Program-made: the position numbers and the translations under genes | Assembly: GCF_000346295.1 (NCBI RefSeq) | Contig: NZ_ANOG01000010.1 | Location: 1-36,456 of the forward strand | Length of the DNA: 36,456 nucleotides | Direction of reading: 5' to 3' | Origin: Rhodopirellula maiorica SM1 | GTDB lineage: Bacteria; Planctomycetota; Planctomycetia; Pirellulales; Pirellulaceae | In this document: one piece after another, positions 16,609 to 24,094 of the stretch | Numbering within the stretch: the first letter of the stretch is position 1 | How the letters are laid out: every line of letters begins with the position of its first letter | The notes under the pieces: model-generated | Databases searched by the model: none | The model's input: the letters and a program-made list of their open reading frames with translations, nothing else | Told to the model about the DNA's origin: nothing

Positions 16609-17043
16609 TTATGTCAAATTCTTTTGCATCGTTCGCAGAACATTTCGCGTTGTTTCCAAATCCGATTTTGAGATGCCCTTGAGCGTTTTTTTTCGCAGGT
16701 CATCCAACATGGGTAGCACCGTTTGAAGTTTCTGCTCACCACGGCGAGTCAAACCGACCATCACGATGCGAGCGTCTTCACTCGACACGCTCCGCTGGAC
16801 AAACTGATGTTCAACCAGTCGATCCAATTGTCGTTTTACCGTCGTCGGATCACGAATCATTAATGCTGCCAACTCGTTCATGCTTAGCGGACGACCGGCA
16901 TCCAGTAACGTGATCAGCGTCTGTGTTTCCTCAGGCGAGAACGGCCAACCGGCATTCTTCAGCACCGCTGCCATTGCCGCACGAATCAGATAGGCCACCC
17001 GTCCGATCGCGAACCCAGGCGATGACTCGGAATCAAAATGCAT
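16609..17043 (-). CDS. MarR-family transcriptional regulator
   Basis: 144 aa from the ATG at 17043, chosen because AAGGAG sits 8 nt upstream; the frame extends to 17112 but without a good site. The winged helix is seen in 'LSMNELAALMIRDPTTVKRQLDRLVEHQFVQR' (helix-turn-helix) and 'SSEDARIVMVGLTRRGEQKL' (wing with Asp-x-Arg). The C-terminal helix is for dimerisation. MarR proteins commonly repress efflux and detoxification genes and release on binding small aromatic or amphiphilic ligands. It overlaps the upstream DoxX-like gene by 11 nt and precedes the sulfatase-like gene by 21 nt, suggesting an autoregulated operon. Confidence 0.93.
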   Translation of the reverse strand: MHFDSESSPGFAIGRVAYLIRAAMAAVLKNAGWPFSPEETQTLITLLDAGRPLSMNELAALMIRDPTTVKRQLDRLVEHQFVQRSVSSEDARIVMVGLTRRGEQKLQTVLPMLDDLRKKTLKGISKSDLETTRNVLRTMQKNLT

Positions 17044-17494
17044 TTTCAGCTCCTTGAGAATCCGGAATCGAACCAGTCGTGGCCCCAGCAAAAATCGGGC
17101 GATACCAATCAAAGTAGCAATAAATCAGCAGCGCACACGCTGCGAAATCAGGAAGCCCGATCACGAGGTACTGATGCGCAAAGAAGATCACGTACAGCAG
17201 GATGTTGAATGCATAAGGCAGCGACATCAAGATCGCCAATGGCGCTGTACGCGGAAAGAACATCAATCCGCCCGCGACCGTCTTGAAAAAACCAACCCAA
17301 AAGATCAGATAGCCTGTCTTCCCGATCGCGATCATGAATTGACCGACCTCATCAGGCGAATCACTCACCGGATAGCCATTGATGGCAAACCTCATCGTCA
17401 TGATCCCCGTGCCAAACAGAAAGAACGCGAAGAGTAGCCGCGTGAACAACGCGAGACGTGGAAGTCGAACGCGGCGTTTTTCCAATGAAGCCAT
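17033..17494 (-). CDS. DoxX-like four-helix membrane protein
   Basis: 153 aa from ATG 17494; the frame continues to 17620 but that extension has no hydrophobic or family-like sequence. Four membrane spans are visible: 'LALFTRLLFAFFLFGTGIMT', 'GYLIFWVGFFKTVAGGLMFF', 'LAILMSLPYAFNILLYVIFF' and 'PDFAACALLIYCYFDWY'. The size and spacing match the DoxX-like superfamily, inner-membrane proteins often placed next to oxidoreductases and MarR-type regulators. It is the first gene of the presumed three-gene operon with marR and the sulfatase-like gene. No catalytic function is known for this group. Confidence 0.8.
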   Translation of the reverse strand: MASLEKRRVRLPRLALFTRLLFAFFLFGTGIMTMRFAINGYPVSDSPDEVGQFMIAIGKTGYLIFWVGFFKTVAGGLMFFPRTAPLAILMSLPYAFNILLYVIFFAHQYLVIGLPDFAACALLIYCYFDWYRPIFAGATTGSIPDSQGAENAF

Positions 17495-17782
17495 GTCACT
17501 TGGTCTGTGCGAGGGAAGATAATTGGGGACAAGGCATCGAGTCCCATTCCACAAACGGAGGTCGCATATCACTGCGGCAGGACCTGTTGTCTCGTCCGCC
17601 ACACCAACAGCAACCCGCATACCTGTACGATACAGCCAACTTTCGACATGTCAAGACTTACAAGCAATATTTAGATTGCTTCTATCCAAGCTCGTGTTTC
17701 GGATCGCCGAAAGCATTCGACCAGCGGAAACGATCGAGACGGCGAGTTCTTTGACACCGAAGTCGCTTCACCGCAGCGGACC

Positions 17783-17856
17783 GTTCCGACATTCAACCGG
17801 GCTAGCACCCAAACGGCTAACGGGATTTCACCCAATGATTCCTGACCACATGCTTA
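17783..17856 (+). repeat. Dispersed intergenic repeat, copy 2
   Basis: Nearly identical to 2840-2915 and in the same orientation (GTTCCGACATTCAACCGG through CCAATGATTCCTG). The GCTAGC core is retained, but the flanking MITE-like hairpin of copy 1 is absent here. This shows the 75-bp unit spreads independently. Confidence 0.75.
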
Positions 17857-17909
17857 GAAAATGCACGTGCAGGATAGAGAGGGCAAGAGCCAAGCATCGG
17901 GAGTGGTGG

Positions 17910-17928
17910 CGGCAGATTTCGTCTGCCG
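17910..17928 (-). terminator. Hairpin after the 17966 gene
   Basis: CGGCAGA, a 5-nt loop, then TCTGCCG: a perfect 7-bp stem about 38 nt past the stop codon of the minus-strand gene. There is no T tract, so it may be a repeat or a Rho-dependent boundary rather than an intrinsic terminator. Confidence 0.3.
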
Positions 17929-17965
17929 ACGAATGATTTTGCTTGCTGCCGACACCTGCGGTTGG

Positions 17966-18841
17966 TTACGGTTCGTCACGGTAGCCCGCGTCATAGTAGA
18001 TCTGCGCCGCTTCTTTGTGGGGCGGTCCCCATCCAAGCTCTTCTAATAAATCACGCCGCTTCTTGAGGTACCATTTCGCTTCAATCGACTGCTGGTTGGC
18101 CTCGAGCAATTCCAGTGCTCGCGCTTTCTTTCCGGCTCGCCGCAATATCCGATCCTCCAACAGAATGAACTCGGGACGCCCCTGGTTGGCTTGATCAATC
18201 AGCTTTTGATAGACCGCCAACAGCTTTTCTTGATAGCCAACGGGGTCTGAAATTGGCCACCGCTCACGCACGCTCGGTAGTTCACGATACGCCAAGGCTC
18301 GTCCAAGTCGGTACCGAGTGTACGCGAGGGCCCATGCGGTGGGTGCGGGTAATTCCTGCAGTTGCGGCGGAAGCCGCTCGGACAGCAATTCTTCCAACCG
18401 TCTTGCAGACTTGATGATCTGACGAAGATCTTCTTTGCGTTCATCGTCTGTATCCACAGCGTGCAATTCCGCTTGAAGCGAGGTCATCTGTTGCCAAACA
18501 TGCGATGCGACTCCTGCTGGTTTTTCCAAATCCTCAAGCAGCGGTTCCTCGACCAGCTCGGATTCGGTTTGAGAGCGTGTCGGCGCCGAGGGCATTCGCC
18601 CCGGTTCCCAGCGGCGAAGCCAAGACTGTTGCGCCACGTACTCTAAGCGTTCGTCATCCGAAGCAGCATTTTGAATTTGGCTTGTCACTTGCTTCAGCTG
18701 CCGGAGTCGCCAGCGCTCGGCATCGATTGCGTCGGACTCCGCCATCGCCGAACCAATCGCCAGCGTCGACAGGAACAGAATCGAAAACCACGGCCCGATC
18801 GACCATGAACGACGGATGGTTTGCAAAAGGTTAACGGTCAT
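17966..18841 (-). CDS. Exported alpha-helical protein of unknown function
   Basis: 291 aa. A signal peptide or anchor lies at about 14-34 ('IGPWFSILFLSTLAIGSAMA', cleavage after AMA plausible). The remainder is charged and helical, rich in Glu, Arg, Leu and Gln, with TPR-like helix pairs near 190-285 ('YQEKLLAVYQKLIDQ', 'KARALELLEANQQSIEAKWYLKKRRDL'). No catalytic motif is recognisable. Neighbours give no clue: it stands alone between spacers. No clear ribosome site precedes the ATG, so the start is tentative. Codon use fits a real gene. Confidence 0.7.
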   Translation of the reverse strand: MTVNLLQTIRRSWSIGPWFSILFLSTLAIGSAMAESDAIDAERWRLRQLKQVTSQIQNAASDDERLEYVAQQSWLRRWEPGRMPSAPTRSQTESELVEEPLLEDLEKPAGVASHVWQQMTSLQAELHAVDTDDERKEDLRQIIKSARRLEELLSERLPPQLQELPAPTAWALAYTRYRLGRALAYRELPSVRERWPISDPVGYQEKLLAVYQKLIDQANQGRPEFILLEDRILRRAGKKARALELLEANQQSIEAKWYLKKRRDLLEELGWGPPHKEAAQIYYDAGYRDEP

Positions 18842-19544
18842 TTCGTAATCAACAGCTTGAGAATCATCGATTCACGTCCCTCGAATCGCGGCGGGACCAA
18901 TAGGATGCATCATTTTATAACAGAACGAAAAAGAAGTTCGCTGTGATCTTTCGTTTCTGGCCCAAAACGGAACGCTATTGGACCATCCCGTCATCAAGCG
19001 GCTGGTCAAGAATCTGTCGATCAATTTTGACAGCTGGAGCAAAGCGGTTCCTGAGGTGATCGAGAAACCGACCAAGAAACACCGCGTCGAGGAATGGGCA
19101 CTGGCGGAGGAACAAGAGTTGGGAGCTTGATTGGCAGTGGTGCTGTTTGGCCGATTCGGCCGGCAATGAAGACTACTGTGTCTGCAGCCCCGATCGCAGC
19201 TTCGCGATCGCGCCGGTTGAATGGGTCTACGAGCTAATTACGAACAAACGAAGACCGCTGAACTATGTGCTAACGTTCAACATGATCCAAGCAGGCCGGC
19301 TGCCACCATCGCGAGCCTACGCCTACAAACGAATCGGATAGAAGTTTTGCCAGCGTTCGACGTTTCATCGCTATTCGCATGTTGGTTTCGTAGTCCGCGA
19401 TGCGTGGGCGTCTGAATTCCAAACACACTCTGGTGCATTGCAGCTCCGCGGCTGCCGGAAACAAGTTTGCTCCGGCAACCGCATTTGAACTGGTAACCGT
19501 CACGCAAAGTCCGAGCGTTCGACCTCGATTGCACCTGATGAACG
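18842..19544. other. Intergenic region with decayed coding remnant, 703 bp
   Basis: It holds the startless frame at 18921-19130. A further short plus-strand frame at 19147-19341 has no ribosome site and no recognisable family. The rest shows nothing supportable and may be decayed DNA. Confidence 0.45.
18921..19130 (+). pseudogene. Possible C-terminal gene remnant
   Basis: An open frame of 69 codons after a TAA at 18918, lacking any ATG near its beginning. It reads with protein-like character: '...LAQNGTLLDHPVIKRLVKNL' and ends 'VEEWALAEEQELGA' followed by TGA. The charged, helical tail resembles the end of a larger protein cut off from its start. Family not recognised. It could also be chance. 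Confidence 0.3.
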
Positions 19545-19829
19545 TTAACCTCGCGTCCGATCGGAACCCGCGACTTTAACCACTTTGTTGTACAGTCCAA
19601 GCAACAGAAACGTGGGTGCCCATTGGCCGACGAACAAGCTTTCGTTTTTGCGTTCCATCGATTGCAGCAGCAAGGAGCCGCCGATCGAGGCGAACGCGGC
19701 CCACAGAAAGACGTCGGATGGGACCCTTGCGGTCTGCTGTTCGATGCGATGAGCAATCGTCCCTTCCGAATGCTTTTGTGCTTCGCGACTTTGAGACTCA
19801 TAGCCCATCCGGGTTGCTGATTCAGCCAT
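19545..19829 (-). CDS. Small two-span membrane protein, stress-cluster type
   Basis: 94 aa from ATG 19829, chosen for the GGAG 9 nt upstream; the frame runs further to 19967 without a better site. The N-terminal half is polar ('GTIAHRIEQQTARVPSD'), then two hydrophobic spans follow: 'VFLWAAFASIGGSLLLQ' (about 44-60) and 'WAPTFLLLGLYNKVV' (about 72-86). Short proteins of this pattern recur near stress genes in diverse bacteria (recollection, not searched). No function is known. It points away from the DUF892-exoD group, across a 1-kb spacer. Confidence 0.75.
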   Translation of the reverse strand: MAESATRMGYESQSREAQKHSEGTIAHRIEQQTARVPSDVFLWAAFASIGGSLLLQSMERKNESLFVGQWAPTFLLLGLYNKVVKVAGSDRTRG

Positions 19830-20145
19830 GCTTTCATTCTCCGTATCAAGAGTTAGGATACGCAACGCCGACGACCGACGTCGCATCGTCCCCCCGCCGC
19901 AAGTGCCGTACCAGCACTGGTTCGTTTTGGCAAAGACGTTGAAGATTGGTGCTGTATCAAACGACACAGAAAACTGAAAGACTCGCGTGGCAGTCCGACC
20001 AGCGAGAGAACATCTCTAACTGGACAATGTCCTTTCAACTTCATGCAAGTATTTCAATCCGACTCGCGTGCCATCGCTATCGCGCGGACGGCCGCAGCTA
20101 GCAGCGGTGTTGTTTCTACCGAGTGCAACGTCAGCTATTTTTTTG

Positions 20146-20231
20146 GCAGGAAAATGATGAGGGCAGGAAGATCGGACACCGCAGAAAGGGACAAGGCTTC
20201 TTCATTTTCCTGCCCATTCCATCTTCCTGCC
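20146..20231. repeat. Palindromic repeat built from GGCAGGAA units
   Basis: The left side has GGCAGGAAAATGATG then GGGCAGGAAGAT; the right side carries the complements CATTTTCCTGCCC and ATCTTCCTGCC. Each arm is thus a double GGCAGGAA motif, and the arms can pair in two registers. Typical of a structured dispersed repeat; no coding role. Confidence 0.6.
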
Positions 20232-20394
20232 CGCCGCGTCAGCGGCACCGATTAGCGATGGCGGAAACATGAGTCGCGGGAGCAGCAGGGGACGTGTAAT
20301 TTATAAGTGCTGCAAGTCTGGCTCCCCTCGCTTCCGCCGGGCTTGCCCCGGTCGGTGCGACAACTGGCTGCTACCTAGCAAGCCGGCCAAGGCA

Positions 20395-20447
20395 CTCTCC
20401 CCCTTTCCCCGCAAATCGCTCCGGCGATTCGCGGGGAAAGGGGAGAG
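20395..20447. repeat. Long GC-rich hairpin
   Basis: CTCTCCCCCTTTCCCCGCAA(ATCGC) pairs with a right arm ending CGCGGGGAAAGGGGAGAG, about 24 bp with one mismatch and one bulge and a very short loop. Stable cruciform or RNA hairpin; likely a dispersed repeat. Confidence 0.65.
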
Positions 20448-20869
20448 AAATCCGATGTTGCAGATGAGGTCTCGAGTCGTGTCGCTCACCGAGTCGCGAG
20501 GGATCGTGACCTCGGTCACATTCCGAAGCACTGATCATTTCCGTGCGTTTGCTTTCCGATCTCGTTGGTCAATCACCGCCCAGACGCAACGGGAAATTTT
20601 TCGAAAAGGGATCGCCTTTTTGATTGAATTCGTTATTCGCAATTGATATCGCGTGGGTCCCCGAAAATCGCTTCGCCGCCATCGTTCAACGAGAGAAATT
20701 GCAACCAGCGGTTTGGTCACTCGTCCGTTTGTTGTTCGTGTTTTCCATGGTTGCTCACGGTGTTACAACCGGTCCGACCATCTGCTGGTACGAGAGGCTT
20801 GGAACATGAATTGCGGTTCAATCACTTATCGAATTTCAACCTTCAACCCTTACGAAAGGAACGAACCAA

Positions 20870-21382
20870 ATGGGACTTTTTACCAGCACCGAATTTGATT
20901 CGCTTGAATGTTTGCTGATCGATCAACTCCAAGATCTCTACGACGCAGAGAATCGGCTGGTCGATGCGCTACCAAAGATGGCTGACGCGGCATCGACGCC
21001 GGAATTGAAGCAGGCTTTCCAAAGCCATTTGCAAGAAACCAAAGGCCAAGTCAATCGACTCGAACAAGCATTCAAGCTTCTGGACAAATCAGCCCAGAGT
21101 AAATCGTGCGAAGCGATGAAGGGCTTAGTCAAGGAAGGCGAAGAGATGATCGACGCCAAAGGTGACCCCGCCATTAAGGATGCTGCATTGATTGCGGCGG
21201 CCCAGCGTGTGGAGCACTACGAGATGGCGGGTTACGGATCGGCTCGGAACTTTGCTCAGCGATGTGGTCGTCCCGACGTCGCGGATCTGTTGCAGCAGAC
21301 GTTGCAAGAGGAAGGCGATGCGGACAAGAAGCTATCGCAAATTGCCGAATCGTCGATCAACGCAGAAGCCGCTCGAGCTTAG
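20870..21382 (+). CDS. DUF892 (YciE/YciF-type) ferritin-like protein
   Basis: 170 aa, standard length for DUF892. Four-helix ferritin-like bundle with probable metal ligands in 'DLYDAENRL' (E27), 'QSHLQETKGQ' (H53, E56), the 'VKEGEEMID' helix, and 'RVEHYEMAGYGSARNFA' plus 'LLQQTLQEEGDADKKL'. The family is a stress-induced ferroxidase-like group in many bacteria. The AAAGGAA ribosome site 7-8 nt before the ATG fixes the start. It is followed by exoD and a Rho_N-like gene on the same strand, after a 288-bp spacer. Role inferred: iron or peroxide handling under osmotic or starvation stress. Confidence 0.92.
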   Translation: MGLFTSTEFDSLECLLIDQLQDLYDAENRLVDALPKMADAASTPELKQAFQSHLQETKGQVNRLEQAFKLLDKSAQSKSCEAMKGLVKEGEEMIDAKGDPAIKDAALIAAAQRVEHYEMAGYGSARNFAQRCGRPDVADLLQQTLQEEGDADKKLSQIAESSINAEAARA

Positions 21383-21389
21383 AAACGGT

Positions 21390-21423
21390 GGCGTAGCATC
21401 GCTGTGCATAGCGGCGCTACGCC
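21390..21423 (+). terminator. Hairpin after the DUF892 gene
   Basis: GGCGTAGC at 21390-21397 pairs with GCTACGCC at 21416-21423, with an inner CGCT/AGCG stem. It starts 8 nt past the stop codon. A T-rich tract is weak (GTTGTCGGCTTGTTAATTTG), so an intrinsic terminator is plausible but not certain. Confidence 0.45.
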
Positions 21424-21670
21424 GTTGTCGGCTTGTTAATTTGTATCCAATTTCAAATCGAAATGGTAAGCCGTGGGCCGCAAGGCGACGGGTAGTTCGC
21501 GGGCCCCGACCGCTGACGCGTCGCGGCCCAATAAATCAACGAGCCGTTGTCATTTTCTCACGCGGAGTATCCACCTCTGCGTGATTTGCCGGCAGCGGGG
21601 TCGCGGTTGTTCGTGTCGCGTTTGATCGATTCGAATTCATGATGGATTTCACAGACCAGGAAATACTCAG

Positions 21671-22267
21671 ATGTCGAGCACATCCACACATCCCACCGAG
21701 AAGATACTGGACGAACTAGACGATGCAGCGGATCATCACGACCCGCTGACACTTGGAAACGTTATGGACGTCCTCGGACAGCAGTCGTTCGCTCCCATAT
21801 TGTTGCTGATCGGCTTGGTGATGTTGGTGCCAGGTCCGGCCGACATTCCTGGCGTTCCCGTCATTTTAGGGCTGCTCGTTATCATCGTCGCTGGGCAAAT
21901 CGTTCTGCACCGCGAACATCTCTGGATTCCGGATTGGATAGAGCGGAGGAAGGTAACGGCGGAACGTGCGAGAAAGATGGTCTCGTGGATTCGCACGCCG
22001 GCTCACTGGATGGATCGCGTTACCAAACCGAGGTACCAGTGGCTAATCAATCACGCCGGAGCGTCATTGGTTGCGATCGCATGCATCCTGGTCGCCATGA
22101 CAACGCCGATGCTCGAATTCATTCCATTTAGCGCCAACTTGGCGGGGGCTGCGATTGCGGCGTTTGCGTTGGCGCTGATGGCAAGAGATGGATTGGTCGC
22201 CGCAGTGGCCATCGTACTGTCCTTTGCCACTGCGGGGCTAATCGTTTATCAACTAGTGGGGAATTAA
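21671..22267 (+). CDS. exoD: ExoD-family membrane protein
   Basis: 198 aa. Matches ExoD (exopolysaccharide synthesis protein D family): an N-terminal acidic helix ('EKILDELDDAADH'), then 'LTLGNVMDVLGQQSFAPILLLIGLVMLVPG' and 'DIPGVPVILGLLVIIVAGQ', a cytoplasmic basic stretch ('ERRKVTAERARKMVSWI') and three more hydrophobic spans to the end. The family affects exopolysaccharide production and alkaline tolerance in rhizobia, mechanism unknown. An AGGA site 9 nt upstream supports the ATG. The stop is one base from the next ATG, so the two genes are translationally coupled. Confidence 0.9.
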   Translation: MSSTSTHPTEKILDELDDAADHHDPLTLGNVMDVLGQQSFAPILLLIGLVMLVPGPADIPGVPVILGLLVIIVAGQIVLHREHLWIPDWIERRKVTAERARKMVSWIRTPAHWMDRVTKPRYQWLINHAGASLVAIACILVAMTTPMLEFIPFSANLAGAAIAAFALALMARDGLVAAVAIVLSFATAGLIVYQLVGN

Positions 22268-22268
22268 A

Positions 22269-22523
22269 ATGAGCAAAGATCACGGACCGTCCATCAAAGA
22301 CGACGAACAATACGAATCGTTGCGTGAGGATGGCATGAGTAAAGAGAAAGCCGCGCGAATCGCCAACTCCGATCGCCACACGACCGGGCAACGGGGTGGA
22401 AAGGCGGCGAAGTACGAAGACCAGACCAAGGACCAGCTTTATCAAAAAGCAAAGGAGGTCGGCATCGAAGGCCGATCGAACATGTCAAAAGAAGAATTGA
22501 TTGACGCGTTACGCAATCATTGA
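22269..22523 (+). CDS. Small Rho_N / SAP-like protein (DUF7218-like)
   Basis: 84 aa. The N-terminal part is 'DDEQYESLREDGMSKEKAARIAN', typical of small stress proteins of this group. The C-terminal 35 residues form a Rho termination factor N-terminal-like (LEM/SAP-type) helical motif: 'QTKDQLYQKAKEVGIEGRSN' then 'MSKEELIDALRNH'. Such motifs bind nucleic acid. The gene starts one base after the exoD stop, so expression is coupled. Function unknown; likely a nucleic-acid-associated stress protein. Confidence 0.85.
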   Translation: MSKDHGPSIKDDEQYESLREDGMSKEKAARIANSDRHTTGQRGGKAAKYEDQTKDQLYQKAKEVGIEGRSNMSKEELIDALRNH

Positions 22524-22631
22524 TGTAGCCAACCAGCGCCCCGGCCAACAAACATGAAGCTTCGGCGTGGACCGAAAGCCGTTGACGGCTTCCGCTACGC
22601 AAAAAATACTTCATGTCGTCGTCTGTTTTGG

Positions 22632-22907
22632 CTATTGAAACGACTCGGGGTTCAGTATCAAGTAACTCATCATCACCACCGCCGGAACGATCACCATGAG
22701 GATGAAGACACCCATCACCCAACGGATGTAGCGGAATTCGTCGTTTGCAAAACAACTCGGTTCATCGGTTTTCGAATCGAGACGTCCCAAATCGCCATAG
22801 AACGAGACGGCGTCGTACCGTCCGATCTTCGACGAATCGCTCGAAGCCAAGCGTTCGTCCGGCGTTGCCTGGTCTGGCGGTGGTTTTTCAACAATCGAAT
22901 AAGCCAT
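22632..22907 (-). CDS. Small C-terminally anchored membrane protein
   Basis: 91 aa from ATG 22907 (GAGG 9 nt upstream; the frame extends to 22958 without a site). The first 60 residues are polar and Asp/Ser-rich. A single hydrophobic segment near the end ('WVMGVFILMVIVPAVVMMSY') is followed by a short tail, so it is probably a tail-anchored or N-in protein. Not recognised. It is convergent with the exoD/Rho_N genes, with a 108-bp spacer containing a small GCCGT/ACGGC dyad that could end both transcripts. Confidence 0.65.
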   Translation of the reverse strand: MAYSIVEKPPPDQATPDERLASSDSSKIGRYDAVSFYGDLGRLDSKTDEPSCFANDEFRYIRWVMGVFILMVIVPAVVMMSYLILNPESFQ

Positions 22908-23265
22908 GACATAGATCCTCGCGACGTATCGATGGCAGCGACAAACATTCGCATGCACTGTTAGGTAGTGAAGCTAAGCAGTTTCCGCGACGGACGGCTT
23001 CACAGCGTTTGCTAAAACGGCTAACATCTCAGCAGACTGCTGCCAATCTGCTTAACACGGGTAGCACAACAATGCATTCATTGGACCAAACGCGAAAAAA
23101 CGCGGTTTTCACGGCTTAAATCGGTAATTTCCGTCTTGAAGTGTCAACGCGAGTTGACACAGCGTCAACGCCGGTTGACACATCGGCAACGATTGACGCG
23201 CTACGCTCTCGGATACTCGGCGATCGTGGATACCAATCGGTTAGCCGCGAAACAATTGCGGGCGG
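22908..23265. other. Intergenic region, 358 bp, with tandem dyads
   Basis: No gene supported. It is AT-richer than its neighbours near 23085-23130 and contains the paired dyads at 23141-23180. It lies upstream of the 22632-22907 gene and downstream of azoR. Confidence 0.5.
23141..23180. promoter_or_regulatory. Two tandem operator-like dyads, 21 bp apart
   Basis: Dyad 1 is GTGTCAAC-N4-GTTGACAC (23141-23160), perfect 8-bp arms. Dyad 2 is GTCAAC-N4-GTTGAC (23064+100-23179, i.e. 23164-23179), perfect 6-bp arms. Centres are 21 bp apart, two helical turns, so a dimeric regulator could bind both on one DNA face. The gene served is uncertain: the 22632-22907 gene starts 234 bp away. Confidence 0.5.
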
Positions 23266-23943
23266 CTACCTAGCCTCGTTTGAACCGACGGCTTCTTTGG
23301 ATTGCGACGTCTCTTCTAAGGCAAATCCCCGAAGCGTGCGCCGTGCCGACTCTAAAGAGTTGAGCAGATCCGTACCGCCATACTCATCATTTTCGGCAGC
23401 AACGATTTCCAATTGGTTCACCCCGATAAACTGGAGCACCGTCGCCAAATGCGAATCGAGATGATTGTGATGCTGATTTCGACCACCAGGACCGTACCCT
23501 CCGTCGCCACGCGAGATCACGGCAATCATCCGTTTCCCATGAACAAGTGGTGTGTAAGGTGATACACGGTTAGCGGGATCAAACGCGAACGTCCGCCCGA
23601 CGCGAACGATTTGGTCAACGTAGGCTTTGAAGCCGCTTGGCATTCCAAAATTGTAAAACGGAATTCCGGCAACAATCAGATCCGCTTGCAAAAACTCGTC
23701 GACCAGTTCGTCGCTTAGACGCAAGGCGAGTTGCATGGATTCATTGCGGTGCTTCGGTGGAGTAAACGCTGCTGCGATCCACGATTCGGTCACGTGCGGA
23801 AGTGGGTTTCGTCCAATGTCTCGATACGTCACGGTGCCGCCGGGATGGGTGTCTCGCCATCGCTGCACAAATTCGGCTGTCAATCGACGTGTATGAGAGC
23901 GGTCGCTACGAGGACTCGAGTCGATGTGAAGAAGGTGGGTCAT
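23266..23943 (-). CDS. azoR: FMN-dependent NADH azoreductase-like flavoprotein
   Basis: 225 aa. Flavodoxin-like fold of the AzoR/NQO family: the first strand and phosphate loop 'LLHIDSSPRSDRSHTRRL' (4-21), the flavin-contact 'IPFYNFGMPSGFKAYVDQIV' (matching the M-x-NF-x-x-P signature region), and 'VISRGDGGYG' near the isoalloxazine. Members reduce quinones and azo dyes by two electrons using NADH. It is divergent from an HxlR regulator with a 151-bp spacer that carries a perfect palindrome, matching the known azoR/YodB-type layout. The C-terminal tail after about 205 is longer and polar. GGAAA site precedes the ATG. Confidence 0.9.
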   Translation of the reverse strand: MTHLLHIDSSPRSDRSHTRRLTAEFVQRWRDTHPGGTVTYRDIGRNPLPHVTESWIAAAFTPPKHRNESMQLALRLSDELVDEFLQADLIVAGIPFYNFGMPSGFKAYVDQIVRVGRTFAFDPANRVSPYTPLVHGKRMIAVISRGDGGYGPGGRNQHHNHLDSHLATVLQFIGVNQLEIVAAENDEYGGTDLLNSLESARRTLRGFALEETSQSKEAVGSNEAR

Positions 23944-24048
23944 CTGTATTTCCGTTTCCAGTAGTAGATCAACACAAGGAGTGGGGCGACAATGAATGTG
24001 TCACGACAGTGCTGATATACTTGCTGATCAAACGACAGGAACAAGCGG

Positions 24049-24062
24049 GCACAAATTTGTGC
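24049..24062. promoter_or_regulatory. Perfect palindrome, candidate HxlR operator
   Basis: GCACAAATTTGTGC is a 14-bp perfect palindrome located 32 nt before the HxlR start and about 106 nt before the azoR start. Position between a regulator and its presumed target suggests the operator. No binding data. Confidence 0.5.
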
Positions 24063-24094
24063 GGTACTTACTTTCGCGTAGGAATTCAGAAGAG

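Larger units (their letters stand above)
17495..17965. other. Intergenic region, 471 bp
   Basis: It contains the dispersed repeat copy 2 and a hairpin at 17910-17928. The rest has no supported gene. It must hold the promoter of the doxX-like/marR/sulfatase operon, but no convincing -35/-10 pair was identified. Confidence 0.5.
19830..20869. other. Intergenic region, 1040 bp, hairpin-rich
   Basis: No supported gene. It contains two large palindromic repeats (20146-20231 and 20395-20447). Frames such as 20269-20646 are read through these repeats and are not protein-like. The promoter of the DUF892 gene must lie in the last few hundred bases but no clear boxes were found. Confidence 0.55.

Noticed and set aside
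20269-20646. 125-codon frame in the spacer before DUF892
   Set aside because: It runs through the long GC-rich hairpin, is Arg/Ser-rich and has no ribosome site or family.
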